A stretch of 64,000 bases of DNA, taken from positions 1 to 64,000 of the forward strand of contig JAVHLC010000012.1 of the NCBI GenBank assembly GCA_031082315.1, in the 5' to 3' direction. The notes below the pieces were generated by a model that was not told the origin of the DNA, made no database searches, and saw only the letters and a list, made by a program, of their open reading frames with translations. Position numbers and translations under genes: made by a program. Source of the stretch: Thermodesulfobacteriota bacterium (GTDB lineage: Bacteria > Desulfobacterota > QYQD01). Below are positions 8,508 to 16,587 of the stretch, in pieces; position 1 is the first letter of the stretch; every line of letters starts with the position of its first letter.

Positions 8508-11346
8508 TCACCGTCCGGTTGAGGGCCCGGCCCTCCGGCCGGCCGTTATCATAAAGAGGATCGCGGGGGCCTATGCCTTCATGGGTGATTCTCTCGTCCG
8601 CCGTAATCCCTCCGGCCAGCATCTGATCGTAAACAGCCCTGGCTCGCCTCTCTGATAGCCTCAGGTTGTAATCTTCTTTGCCTATAATGTCCGTATGGCC
8701 GACGATCTTCACCCCGGCAGCCGGGAGCTGTTTTATCCTCTCGATTATCTGATTCAGGACGGCCTTATTCTGTTCCTTTATATCCGCGCGATCGAAGTCA
8801 AAGAGTATAAGCGCATATTTTTCCAGCACCTTATGGCCCGTCTTCTGGGCGAGCTGTTCCTCGCGCCTTATGAACGTAACAGAAGAAGGCGCGGAAACGG
8901 TCTTGTAGCTCTGCCCTTTTTCGTCTATGACCTCCATGCGAACGCTGAGATTTTTGTAAGCGCCGATCTTGCGGAGATCAAGGTCTTTCAGATCAAAGGC
9001 GTAGGCCGGCGCAGGTTCTCCCTCGCCATCTACAGACCGGATTACGGCGTCATCACCCATTATCTCTATACCCCAATGCGCTACGCCATACCCGGCCTGT
9101 ATCTGTGGTAAGAGCCGGATCTCTTTGGCGTCGCTCATCGCCTCCAGATATGTGCTTTTTATAGTGTCAGCTATGGACGGGGAATCAGAATATATCTCTA
9201 CGCGCTGGTTTTCGGCTCTCCCCTCGTTTACCCGGTTGGTGCTGGCCATGGCCGGCAGACGGCGGGCCTCAATATCCATCCGGGTTGGGTCTATGCCCCA
9301 TATATCCTTTAAATAAGACTGTACGGCCCCGGCCCTCTGCCGGGAGAGGTTAAGTTTACCCCGCTCCACGCCATAATGCGCATTACAGCCGACAATTTTT
9401 ATACGGGCCTCCGGATGCCCGGTCATTCGTTTCCCTATAACGTTCAGGATGTGATGATACTTATCCATCGTGCCTTTTAATTCACTCTCTTTAAATGCCC
9501 CGGTCTCGGCCTTATCTGTGAAAAGGCCATACCGCCCGGGGATTACACCTTCGCCTGTCTCGAAATATACATAATTAAGCAATGGAGAGCTGTCAACCGT
9601 GGTCACTTCCTCGATAGTTATCTTATCCGGCTCCATGTTCAGCGAGCCGGAGGGCGGAGGCACAAGCCCATGTATCACTTTTTCCCTGGAAATCCTGACC
9701 GGACACGGACCCGCGGTAGTTTCATAACTATCACCATAGATGTCCGTCACTCTGATACGGGGTTCAAGGTTGCCGATAGCGGCCAGCCTTGCCCGGCCCA
9801 GTTCGTCCAGAGGAAACGCATATAACGGCTTTAGGTCACCTGTGCCCTTTATGGTCTTTATAGATTTATTATCACCGAGGAGGGTGAGTTCCCAATCGGC
9901 GATGCCGTATTCAGCCGCTATCTGCGGCCGGATTTTTATCTCATCTATGCCGTTCGTCTCTGTAATAAATGCATTTGCCGCATCCGCCTGCATAGCCGGC
10001 AGATCGTATATGATCTCTACCCGCTGATTTTCCGCCCGTCCGCCCAAGACATCCATGGCCGTGGCCTGCGCCGGCAGATTGCGGGTCTCCACCTTCATGC
10101 GCAGGGGATCCACCCCCCAGACATTATAAAGATAGGCCCTTACCGCCTCGGCCCGGCGGCTCGAAAGATCAAGGTTATTCTTTTCCACACCGGTGTCTGA
10201 GTTACAGCCTACAATACGCACCCGGGCCATAGGATTTTGGGTCAGGCGTCTGCCCACGATATTGAGCAGGTTGTAATACCGCTCCGGCGCGGATTTCAGG
10301 GTCTTTTCATCGAAGGTCTGCGTCTGCGCCCTGTCCTTCAGAAGGACATACTTTCCGGGAATTTCACTCTTGCCTGCCTCAAAGAATACATGATTCAATA
10401 CCGGCGAGCCATCGTTCATGGTAAACATGTCAAAATTTAATTCCGCAGGCTCCAGGGACAAGGTCCCCTGCGGAGGATTTAGAAAACGATACGTAACTAC
10501 GTAGCGATGGAACAAGGTCGTAGAAAAGGACTGGAAAATGGGCAGAAGTTCAGTGGCGGAAACAGCCTTCCATATCTTGCCTCCGTGGGCCTCGGCAAAC
10601 GATTTAAGGAAGGGGTCCGGAGCCGGCACCGGCATATAGTCTATGGAATAGGCCGCAAGATTCACTATCCCCCTGGCCGCGGCCTCTACCGCCTTACGAT
10701 CCAGGGTGCTGTTGAGATCCTCGCCATCTGAGAAGACCACGAGAAACTTATTGCCCTTTTCCGGCATCTTTTGGATTAAATCCAGCCCGGCCGCCATGCC
10801 TTCGTAGAGGAAGGTCCGGTTGGTTAATCCGCGATCAAAGCTTTCCCGGAAAAAGTTCCTGAGCCTTGAGACATCGTTGGAACGAAAGGTCTTGACGTGC
10901 AGGTTGCGTTCATTGACCTTCATGGCGTGTGCATCATCAAAGACCACTACCTGAATATCGTCGATGGGCCGCACTATCTTGAGGAACTCTTCCAGGGCCG
11001 CGAGGAGCGGCTGTACGGCCTGGCGCTCCTTCATGGAGAAGGAATTATCTACAACCAGGACCACGTTCAGTCCCACATCCTTTCTGGTTTCAAGGGACTC
11101 CGCCGATAATATCCTGGCTTTTTTCCGCTCCCTTTGCACTACAAAATCTTCGGCTTTCAGTCCCTCAACAGGATTATCTTCAGCATCCAGGGCCGAAACC
11201 AGCACCTTGTTTTCGCCTATAACCTGATAAGACAGCTTAACCGCGCGGGCCGGGGCCAGGACCTGAAAGCCTTCCTCAGCATAACAGTTGCAAAAATAAA
11301 AAATGCCGATAACTATTAAACAAAGGACAAATATTACCTTTTTCAT
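8476..11346 (-). CDS. Secreted VWA-domain protein with three OmpA-like segments
   Basis: A 956-residue exported protein. The N-terminus (MKKVIFVLCLIVIGIFYF) is a signal peptide ending near CYAEEG. A von Willebrand A domain follows, with an intact metal-site motif DNSFS (100-104). Two long related segments (about 330-460 and 600-720) share VRIVGCN/IKIVGCN, LDLSSRRAEAVRAYL and GRAENQRVEI, which look like OmpA-C peptidoglycan-binding modules. The last (850-950) is a canonical OmpA-C domain: LFDFDRADI, VKIVGHTDIIG, NLRLSERRARAV. The start chosen is ATG 11346, with GGGGGGACA as RBS; an upstream in-frame ATG at 11379 lies within a dispersed repeat. Role inferred: an envelope-anchored protein binding peptidoglycan and an unknown partner. 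Confidence 0.75.
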   Translation of the reverse strand: MKKVIFVLCLIVIGIFYFCNCYAEEGFQVLAPARAVKLSYQVIGENKVLVSALDAEDNPVEGLKAEDFVVQRERKKARILSAESLETRKDVGLNVVLVVDNSFSMKERQAVQPLLAALEEFLKIVRPIDDIQVVVFDDAHAMKVNERNLHVKTFRSNDVSRLRNFFRESFDRGLTNRTFLYEGMAAGLDLIQKMPEKGNKFLVVFSDGEDLNSTLDRKAVEAAARGIVNLAAYSIDYMPVPAPDPFLKSFAEAHGGKIWKAVSATELLPIFQSFSTTLFHRYVVTYRFLNPPQGTLSLEPAELNFDMFTMNDGSPVLNHVFFEAGKSEIPGKYVLLKDRAQTQTFDEKTLKSAPERYYNLLNIVGRRLTQNPMARVRIVGCNSDTGVEKNNLDLSSRRAEAVRAYLYNVWGVDPLRMKVETRNLPAQATAMDVLGGRAENQRVEIIYDLPAMQADAANAFITETNGIDEIKIRPQIAAEYGIADWELTLLGDNKSIKTIKGTGDLKPLYAFPLDELGRARLAAIGNLEPRIRVTDIYGDSYETTAGPCPVRISREKVIHGLVPPPSGSLNMEPDKITIEEVTTVDSSPLLNYVYFETGEGVIPGRYGLFTDKAETGAFKESELKGTMDKYHHILNVIGKRMTGHPEARIKIVGCNAHYGVERGKLNLSRQRAGAVQSYLKDIWGIDPTRMDIEARRLPAMASTNRVNEGRAENQRVEIYSDSPSIADTIKSTYLEAMSDAKEIRLLPQIQAGYGVAHWGIEIMGDDAVIRSVDGEGEPAPAYAFDLKDLDLRKIGAYKNLSVRMEVIDEKGQSYKTVSAPSSVTFIRREEQLAQKTGHKVLEKYALILFDFDRADIKEQNKAVLNQIIERIKQLPAAGVKIVGHTDIIGKEDYNLRLSERRARAVYDQMLAGGITADERITHEGIGPRDPLYDNGRPEGRALNRTVTIYLEYEVRE

Positions 11347-11371
11347 CGTGTCCCCCCATGAACTATATTTA

Positions 11372-11545
11372 GTTTCCATCCGAAAATCCCGGTCTTGCGG
11401 ATGGAGCAGTCAGCATTCAGCTATCAGCATTCAGCTTAATATGTTGTTTATCTTCGTTTTTTCTGACGGCTGACAGCTGATGGCTGATAGCGTGAATCCG
11501 GCCTTAGGCCGACCGTGGGCCGGAAACGGTAGTTCCCGGATGAAC
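11372..11545. repeat. CATCCGGAAA-ended dispersed element, copy A
   Basis: About 174 bases. The left end reads GTTTCCATCCGAAAATCC, the interior is rich in CAGC/GCTG words (CAGCTATCAGCATTCAGCTT, then TGACAGCTGATGGCTGATAG), and the right end is GGTAGTTCCCGGATGAAC. The ends are imperfect inverted copies. Relatives are at 45203-45350, 51720-51871 and, inverted, 36748-36905. It covers most of the interval between the VWA gene start and the protease gene. Confidence 0.75.
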
Positions 11546-11550
11546 GCTAC

Positions 11551-12429
11551 TTAAAACCCGCTGAACGGTGTCGGAGTAAAGGTCACCACAAAAAGGATCA
11601 AGGCCAATACCCCAAGCCACTTTCGTTTTGTGTCCAGTGGAATGGCGGGATTAAGCGGCGGGGGATGTTGCCAGCCCATAACGTAGAGCAGCCCCGCCCA
11701 TATAAACCAGCCTGACCAGCCTACCAGGCCAAGGATTATAAGGGCAATAAAACAGCCGATGGCTAGCCTCTTTGATTTTTCTCCCAGGATGGCGTAGGCG
11801 ATATGTCCGCCGTCCAGCTGGCCGACGGGGATGAGGTTAAGAGAGGTCACCAGGAGCCCGATCCAGCCGGCAAAGGCTACCGGGTGGAGGACGATCTGAT
11901 AATAGTCAGGCAGTTTGCCCAGCGCGAGCCGGACCATCTGGTCAAGGAGGATGGAAGACCCGAGTTCCACGCCGGCGGGTTTAGGCATTACCTGGATAGT
12001 GGACATCTTAAGCCCGATATAGAGCACCGGGATGGCTACGACGGCCCCTCCCAGTGGTCCGGAGAGGCCGATATCCAGGAGCACCCTTCGGTCTTCCATG
12101 GGTGATTTTATCCGGATAAAGGCCCCGAAGGTGCCGATTACCGATGGGGCAGGGATGAAAAAGGGCAGGGTAACCTGTACGCCGTGGTATCGGGAGACGA
12201 AATAGTGACTCATCTCGTGGGTTATGAGTATGGCCAGGAGGGTAAAGGAAAAAGGGATTCCTTTGGTTAACAGGGTCCAGTCTTTAAGCAGGGCGACTAA
12301 GGAGACTCCCTGCTGGAGGGCCCCGGCCGCCGTGGTTGAAATGACCGTCAGCAAAAAGAGAAGTATGTTGACTGCGATGGATGAACCCTTAGGCTTAAGC
12401 TTTAGCGTCACGCCAGGATAACAATGCAA
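11551..12429 (-). CDS. Site-2-type (M50) membrane zinc protease
   Basis: A 292-residue polytopic membrane protein with the M50 catalytic signature: HEMSH (71-75) in one membrane helix and NLIPVGQLDGGH (198-209) in another, the Asp being the third zinc ligand. Such proteases cut transmembrane segments of anti-sigma factors or other membrane proteins. It has no PDZ domain, unlike RseP, and resembles the shorter group of bacterial and plant EGY-like proteases. The start is uncertain: TTG 12429 is used, but no strong RBS is visible. It lies 4 bases downstream of the HU gene, probably in one transcript. Confidence 0.85.
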   Translation of the reverse strand: MHCYPGVTLKLKPKGSSIAVNILLFLLTVISTTAAGALQQGVSLVALLKDWTLLTKGIPFSFTLLAILITHEMSHYFVSRYHGVQVTLPFFIPAPSVIGTFGAFIRIKSPMEDRRVLLDIGLSGPLGGAVVAIPVLYIGLKMSTIQVMPKPAGVELGSSILLDQMVRLALGKLPDYYQIVLHPVAFAGWIGLLVTSLNLIPVGQLDGGHIAYAILGEKSKRLAIGCFIALIILGLVGWSGWFIWAGLLYVMGWQHPPPLNPAIPLDTKRKWLGVLALILFVVTFTPTPFSGF

Positions 12430-12433
12430 TGAT

Positions 12434-12718
12434 TTATGGCTTTTTGGAATTGACCCGTTCTTTTAATTCCTTACCCGCCTTAAAGAATGGAAGTTTTTTG
12501 GCAGATACGTCGATATTCCGGCCTGTTTTGGGGTTACGGCCCGTGTAGGGTTTGTAGTCCTTTACTACAAAACTACCCAGTCCCCTTATCTCAATACCCT
12601 CGCCGGACACCAGCGCCTGACTCATGGCCTCAAAGACAGTGTCAATTACTTCTTCGGCTACCTGCTTGGTCAAGGCGGTCTCTTTACTCAGGGCCGCTAC
12701 TAAATCTGACTTGTTCAT
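12434..12718 (-). CDS. hup: HU-family DNA-binding protein
   Basis: A 94-residue histone-like protein that bends DNA and compacts the nucleoid as a dimer. It begins MNKSDLVAALSKETALTKQV and has the family signature GLGSFVVKDYKPYTGRNPKT, with the DNA-intercalating NPKTG turn. It could also be an IHF-like paralogue; a second family member is at 29686. It is the first gene of a likely two-gene transcript with the M50 protease. Confidence 0.9.
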   Translation of the reverse strand: MNKSDLVAALSKETALTKQVAEEVIDTVFEAMSQALVSGEGIEIRGLGSFVVKDYKPYTGRNPKTGRNIDVSAKKLPFFKAGKELKERVNSKKP

Positions 12719-12755
12719 GGCACTATCCTCACTACCTGTCTTAGCTTAGGCAATA

Positions 12756-12785
12756 CATATACCAAAGCTTGTATAAGCTTGTAAA
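12756..12785 (-). promoter_or_regulatory. Candidate sigma-70 promoter of the HU gene
   Basis: On the minus strand TTTACA (12785-12780) is followed after 18 bases by TATATG (12761-12756), about 40 bases before the HU start codon. The spacer holds two AAGCTT copies (AAGCTTGTATAAGCTT on the plus strand), a small palindrome that could serve as an operator. Identified by consensus match only. Confidence 0.4.
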
Positions 12786-13005
12786 GAATAATTTGGCGGT
12801 TTCGTGAAAAACCATCGTCACAAAGACGCTAAGGCGCTAAGATAAGATATGTAACATTTCTACATGACTTCTAATTTTGCCCAAGACTTAGAGACATATG
12901 AAGATGTGACCTGACCGTATGTCCTTCCTGCGCCCCCCTTCCGCCATTCTCCTGTATTCACGGAAGCAGGAGAGTAGTGCAGTTTCCTGGGCACCAAATA
13001 ATCTC
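12786..13005. other. Intergenic region, no gene seen
   Basis: This gap between the divergent HU and TetR genes holds one half-copy of a repeat (CACAAAGACGCTAAGGCGCTAAG, 12820-12841) but no coding frame and no recognised RNA. Confidence 0.6.
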
Positions 13006-13045
13006 TTGACACAATCCAACAACTATTTTAAACATCTGTTTTAAA
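13006..13045 (+). promoter_or_regulatory. Promoter with palindrome before the TetR gene
   Basis: TTGACA at 13006-13011 is a perfect -35 box; with 17-base spacing the -10 would be TAAACA at 13029-13034, a weak match. Over the -10 lies the palindrome AAACATCTGTTT (13030-13041), extended to TTTTAAACATCTGTTTTAAA. Placement over the promoter 20-35 bases before the regulator's start suggests the TetR operator. Binding is inferred. Confidence 0.45.
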
Positions 13046-13063
13046 AATGAGTATAAAAGATAG

Positions 13064-13696
13064 ATGAACAAAATAGCGGAAAGAAGCCTGGACACTCGGA
13101 GCCGGTTGCTCCAAGCTGCCGGTGAGGTATTTGCTAGTCATGGATTTCGGGCCGCCACCGTACGTGAAATCTCTCGCCGTGCAGATGCAAACATTGCCGC
13201 AGTCAATTATCATTTCGGGAATAAAAAAAGGCTCTATTCCGCAGTCTTACATCATACGCTCAGGTCTGCCATCGAAAAATACCCCCCTGATTTTGGCTTG
13301 GATGAGAATTCTACGCCCGAGCAGCGTCTCCATGCTTTCATCCGTTCATTACTCTTCCGGCTCCTGGACAAGGGCCGTCCCGCCTGGCACGGAAGATTGA
13401 TGGCTCGAGAAATAGCTGAGCCGACAAGCGCACTTGATCAATTAGTAGTAGAAGTGATGAGGCCTCTTTACGAACGACTCACTTCCATAGTGCGGGACCT
13501 TACCGGTAAGCATGCCGATGAGGAATCAGTAAAGCTTTGCGTAATGAGTGTTATGGGGCAGTGCCTGTTTTATCACCATGCCCGGTCCGTTGTGTTAAGA
13601 CTTTATCCTCAAGAGTTTGGCCCTGCAGAAATAGAGCGGTTGGCAGATCATATCTGCCGCTTTTCAGTGCAGGCCACAAGAGGCTTCCAAGAATGA
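13064..13696 (+). CDS. TetR-family regulator of the adjacent efflux operon
   Basis: A 210-residue one-component regulator. The N-terminal helix-turn-helix block (LLQAAGEVFASHGFRAATVR, then ADANIAAVNYHFGNKKRLYS) is typical of TetR. The C-terminal half (GRLMAREIAEPTSALDQLV) resembles the CecR/YbiH ligand-binding domain, whose members control RND or ABC efflux genes. The gene ends one base before the outer-membrane channel gene, so it heads the efflux operon and presumably represses it and itself, being released by a hydrophobic or aromatic effector. Confidence 0.85.
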   Translation: MNKIAERSLDTRSRLLQAAGEVFASHGFRAATVREISRRADANIAAVNYHFGNKKRLYSAVLHHTLRSAIEKYPPDFGLDENSTPEQRLHAFIRSLLFRLLDKGRPAWHGRLMAREIAEPTSALDQLVVEVMRPLYERLTSIVRDLTGKHADEESVKLCVMSVMGQCLFYHHARSVVLRLYPQEFGPAEIERLADHICRFSVQATRGFQE

Positions 13697-13697
13697 A

Positions 13698-15161
13698 ATG
13701 AATTTTCCGTCCTGCTCCATTGCCAGTAAGGCCAAAAAGATGTCCATCTCAGGAATAGGTCATGTCTTAATTGGCCTGGTATTCATGACAAGTCTCGCGA
13801 GCTGCATGGTCGGTCCAAATTATCGCCCTCCAGAGCCTAAAATACCCGCCAATTGGAGTGAGTCGGATAAGACCCGGGTTTCTGACTCGCTCATGGAAGC
13901 TACACAGTGGTGGACCATATTCAATGACCCCGAACTTAATTCCCTTATTGACCGGGCAATTCGGTCGAATACGGATTTGCGGCTCGCTGAGGCCCGGATC
14001 CGGGGGGCGCGTGCTGCTCGCAGAGTGGTAGCCGGCGCGGAATACCCCGGAGTCGATGCCACTGCGGATTATTCACACAGTCGGCAGAGTCAGAATACTG
14101 GAAATTCTACCAGTGCACCGGTTGAGCACGACCTTTACCAGGCGGGCTTCGATGCCGGTTGGGAGATTGATATTTTTGGCGGCGTGCGGCGCGCAGTCGA
14201 AGCGGCAGATGCCGAAGTCGGCGCTTCAGAGGAAAACCGCCGTGACGTGCTGGTTACGTTGCTTGCCGAAGTCGCTAGAAACTATCTGGAGGTGCGTGGC
14301 AATCAGCACCGGCTGGCTATAGCCAGGCAAAATATCCAGGCACAACGCCAGGTAGTCGAGCTGACGCATGGACGCTTTGAAGCCGGTATAGGAAGTGCTC
14401 TGGATATTGCGCAGGCCGAAGGGCAACTGGCAAATACGGAAGCGCGTGAACCGGCCTTAGAAAGCTCTATAAGGCAAGCCATCCACCGTCTGGGAGTGCT
14501 GCTTGGGCAGGAACCCGGTGCGCTGTTGGCAGAGCTTTTAAAAGAGGCTCCCATTCCAACGACTCCACCAGAGGTGCCAGTCGGTCTGCCTTCGCAGCTG
14601 CTTCTCCGCCGCCCTGATATCAGGCGGGCGGAGCGGGAATTGGCGTCTGCAACTGCCCGTATCGGAGTTGCCACTGCCGATCTCTTCCCGCGATTCTCTC
14701 TTACGGGCCTGGCGGGCTTCCAAAGCACAAATCTTACTGATCTCTTCGGTTCTGGAAGCGGCTACTGGATTTTGGGACCGACTGTAAGGTGGCCTATCTT
14801 TAATGCCGGCCGGATACGCGCCAACATCGAGGTCCAGAATGCACTTCAAGAACAGGCTCTAATTCGATATGAGAAGACCATCCTCAACTCGCTTGAGGAG
14901 GTAGAGAACGCACTTGTGGCATACTCAAAAGAGCAATTGAGCCGCCGTGCCCTGGCCGAAGCAGTCGATTCCAGCCGCAAGGCTGCCGATATTGCCAACG
15001 AGCTTTACACAAAGGGTCTGGTAAATTTCCTGGACGTACTCGATGGCGAACGATCGTTGTATCAGTCGGAAGATCAGCTTGCACAAAGTGATCAACGAAT
15101 TGCAACAGACCTGATAGCACTCTTTAAGGCTCTCGGCGGGGGATGGGAAATCCCAAGGTAA
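13698..15161 (+). CDS. RND efflux outer-membrane channel lipoprotein (NodT/OprM-like)
   Basis: A 487-residue TolC-superfamily channel that carries substrates from the RND pump through the outer membrane. It has a lipobox LASC (33-36) with lipidation Cys36, followed by MVGPNYRPPEPKIP, a hallmark of the NodT subfamily. The repeated helical/barrel halves are visible (RIRGARAARRVVAG, then LLLRRPDIRRAERELASATA). Start ATG 13698 lies right after the TetR stop; ATG 13740 is an alternative with a cleaner signal peptide. A repeat-filled gap of 235 bases separates it from the adaptor gene. Confidence 0.9.
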   Translation: MNFPSCSIASKAKKMSISGIGHVLIGLVFMTSLASCMVGPNYRPPEPKIPANWSESDKTRVSDSLMEATQWWTIFNDPELNSLIDRAIRSNTDLRLAEARIRGARAARRVVAGAEYPGVDATADYSHSRQSQNTGNSTSAPVEHDLYQAGFDAGWEIDIFGGVRRAVEAADAEVGASEENRRDVLVTLLAEVARNYLEVRGNQHRLAIARQNIQAQRQVVELTHGRFEAGIGSALDIAQAEGQLANTEAREPALESSIRQAIHRLGVLLGQEPGALLAELLKEAPIPTTPPEVPVGLPSQLLLRRPDIRRAERELASATARIGVATADLFPRFSLTGLAGFQSTNLTDLFGSGSGYWILGPTVRWPIFNAGRIRANIEVQNALQEQALIRYEKTILNSLEEVENALVAYSKEQLSRRALAEAVDSSRKAADIANELYTKGLVNFLDVLDGERSLYQSEDQLAQSDQRIATDLIALFKALGGGWEIPR

Positions 15162-15224
15162 TGCAATGAGTTCGCAAAAGGTCATTTTCGGACGGCACAG
15201 TAAAAAGCTCCGGTTGCAAGGCGC

Positions 15225-15345
15225 GCATGTCGTTATCCGTTAACCGTTGTCCGTTCACCGATAATGCGTGGACATATTCCAGTCTGCTCCTTGCTGTCGG
15301 TGCGCGGTGAACAGTGAACGGTGAACGGTGAACTATTTCCATAGC
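15225..15345. repeat. GTTAACCGTTGTCCG / GGTGAACGGTGAAC repeat inside the efflux operon
   Basis: It begins GTTATCCGTTAACCGTTGTC and ends in a short tandem of GGTGAACAGTGAACGGTGAA type. The two sides are rough inverted copies (GTTCACCG versus CGGTGAAC), so the transcript can fold. Related segments are at 26503-26586 and 36804-36874. It lies between the channel and adaptor genes. Confidence 0.65.
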
Positions 15346-15396
15346 TACGTCGCAGTGACGAAGGATGCAGCGTAACGCTGCAAAATAGGAAACAAA

Positions 15397-16542
15397 ATGA
15401 GGTACATTACCAAACAACCAAAACTCAGGACCCCCCTTATTTTTATGGCCGTGATCATTCTTGCCATTCTTACAGGTTGCTCCCGGGATGGATCGAAAGA
15501 GGCACGGGCTGAGGATCCGAGGAAAGCCCCAGTGCCTGTAACCATTGTCGCTGCGGAAGAAAAATCCGTCCCCATAGAGCTGCGTGCTGTAGGGAATGTA
15601 AGGGCATTCTCGACGGTCTCAGTAAAGGCCCAGGTAGGCGGAGAATTGATAGCCGTACATTTCAAAGAGGGTCAAGAAGTAAAGTGTGGAGATCTGCTTT
15701 TTACAATCGATCCCGCCCCCTTTGAGGCTCATCTCAAGCAGGCCGAAGCCAATCTGGCCAAACACCAGGCTGAATTGCAGAATGCCCAAAAGCAGGTGGA
15801 ACGGTATGGGTCTGTTGTCAAAAAGGGTTATGTATCGAAAGAAAATTATGACCAGGTAAGTACCGATGCTATAGCTCTTGAGGCCGGTGTGCTCGCGGAC
15901 AAGGCCGCAGTTGAAAACGCCAAGCTCGATCTTAAGTATTGCTATATCCGATCTCCGATTACCGGTTATACCGGAGAGCTTAAGGTGCATCGAGGGAACC
16001 TGATCAAGGCTAATGATAACGATCGTCCCATGGTAACGATAAACCAGACCAGTCCAATATACCTTGCTTTTTCCATCCCGGAAAGAAACCTTCCGGAGGT
16101 GAAACGGCACATGAAAACTCGAAAGCTTGACGTTCTGGCGGAAGTTCCCGGCATGGAGGCCCGGCCTCTCCGTGGTGAGCTGGCCTCTATTGATAACACG
16201 GTGGACCCTGGAACAGGTACCATCCAGCTCAAGGCCATCTTCCCCAATCGGGATACGAGCTTATGGCCGGGACAGTTTGTTAATGTGACTTTGACACTCG
16301 GAAAACAGGATGCGGCAGTTATAGTCCCTTCCCATGCCGTTCAGGCCGGACAGCAAGGGCCGTTTGTTTTCGTAGTCAGGCCTGACCTTATTGCGGAGGT
16401 TCGCCTCATAGTCGTGGGAAGGACGCTTGGAGAAAAAACGGTGATAGATAAGGGGATAAAGCCTGGCGAATGGATAGTGACCGATGGCCACTTGAAACTC
16501 TTCCCGGGTGCAAAGGTCAAACTTGTAAAGGGCGTCGAATAG
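15397..16542 (+). CDS. RND efflux periplasmic adaptor lipoprotein
   Basis: A 381-residue membrane-fusion protein bridging pump and channel. Lipobox LTGC (25-28) gives lipidation at Cys28. The biotinyl-lipoyl halves (VKAQVGGELIAVHFKEGQEV and YIRSPITGYTGELKVHRGNL) flank an alpha-helical hairpin (FEAHLKQAEANLAKHQAELQ onward). The beta-barrel and membrane-proximal domains follow. It is most like MdtA/MexA-type adaptors of HAE1 pumps. The pump gene follows 45 bases downstream. Confidence 0.93.
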   Translation: MRYITKQPKLRTPLIFMAVIILAILTGCSRDGSKEARAEDPRKAPVPVTIVAAEEKSVPIELRAVGNVRAFSTVSVKAQVGGELIAVHFKEGQEVKCGDLLFTIDPAPFEAHLKQAEANLAKHQAELQNAQKQVERYGSVVKKGYVSKENYDQVSTDAIALEAGVLADKAAVENAKLDLKYCYIRSPITGYTGELKVHRGNLIKANDNDRPMVTINQTSPIYLAFSIPERNLPEVKRHMKTRKLDVLAEVPGMEARPLRGELASIDNTVDPGTGTIQLKAIFPNRDTSLWPGQFVNVTLTLGKQDAAVIVPSHAVQAGQQGPFVFVVRPDLIAEVRLIVVGRTLGEKTVIDKGIKPGEWIVTDGHLKLFPGAKVKLVKGVE

Positions 16543-16587
16543 AACCGTAAGGATAGTGACTTCGAAAGAGGTCAAGGATAATCCCTG

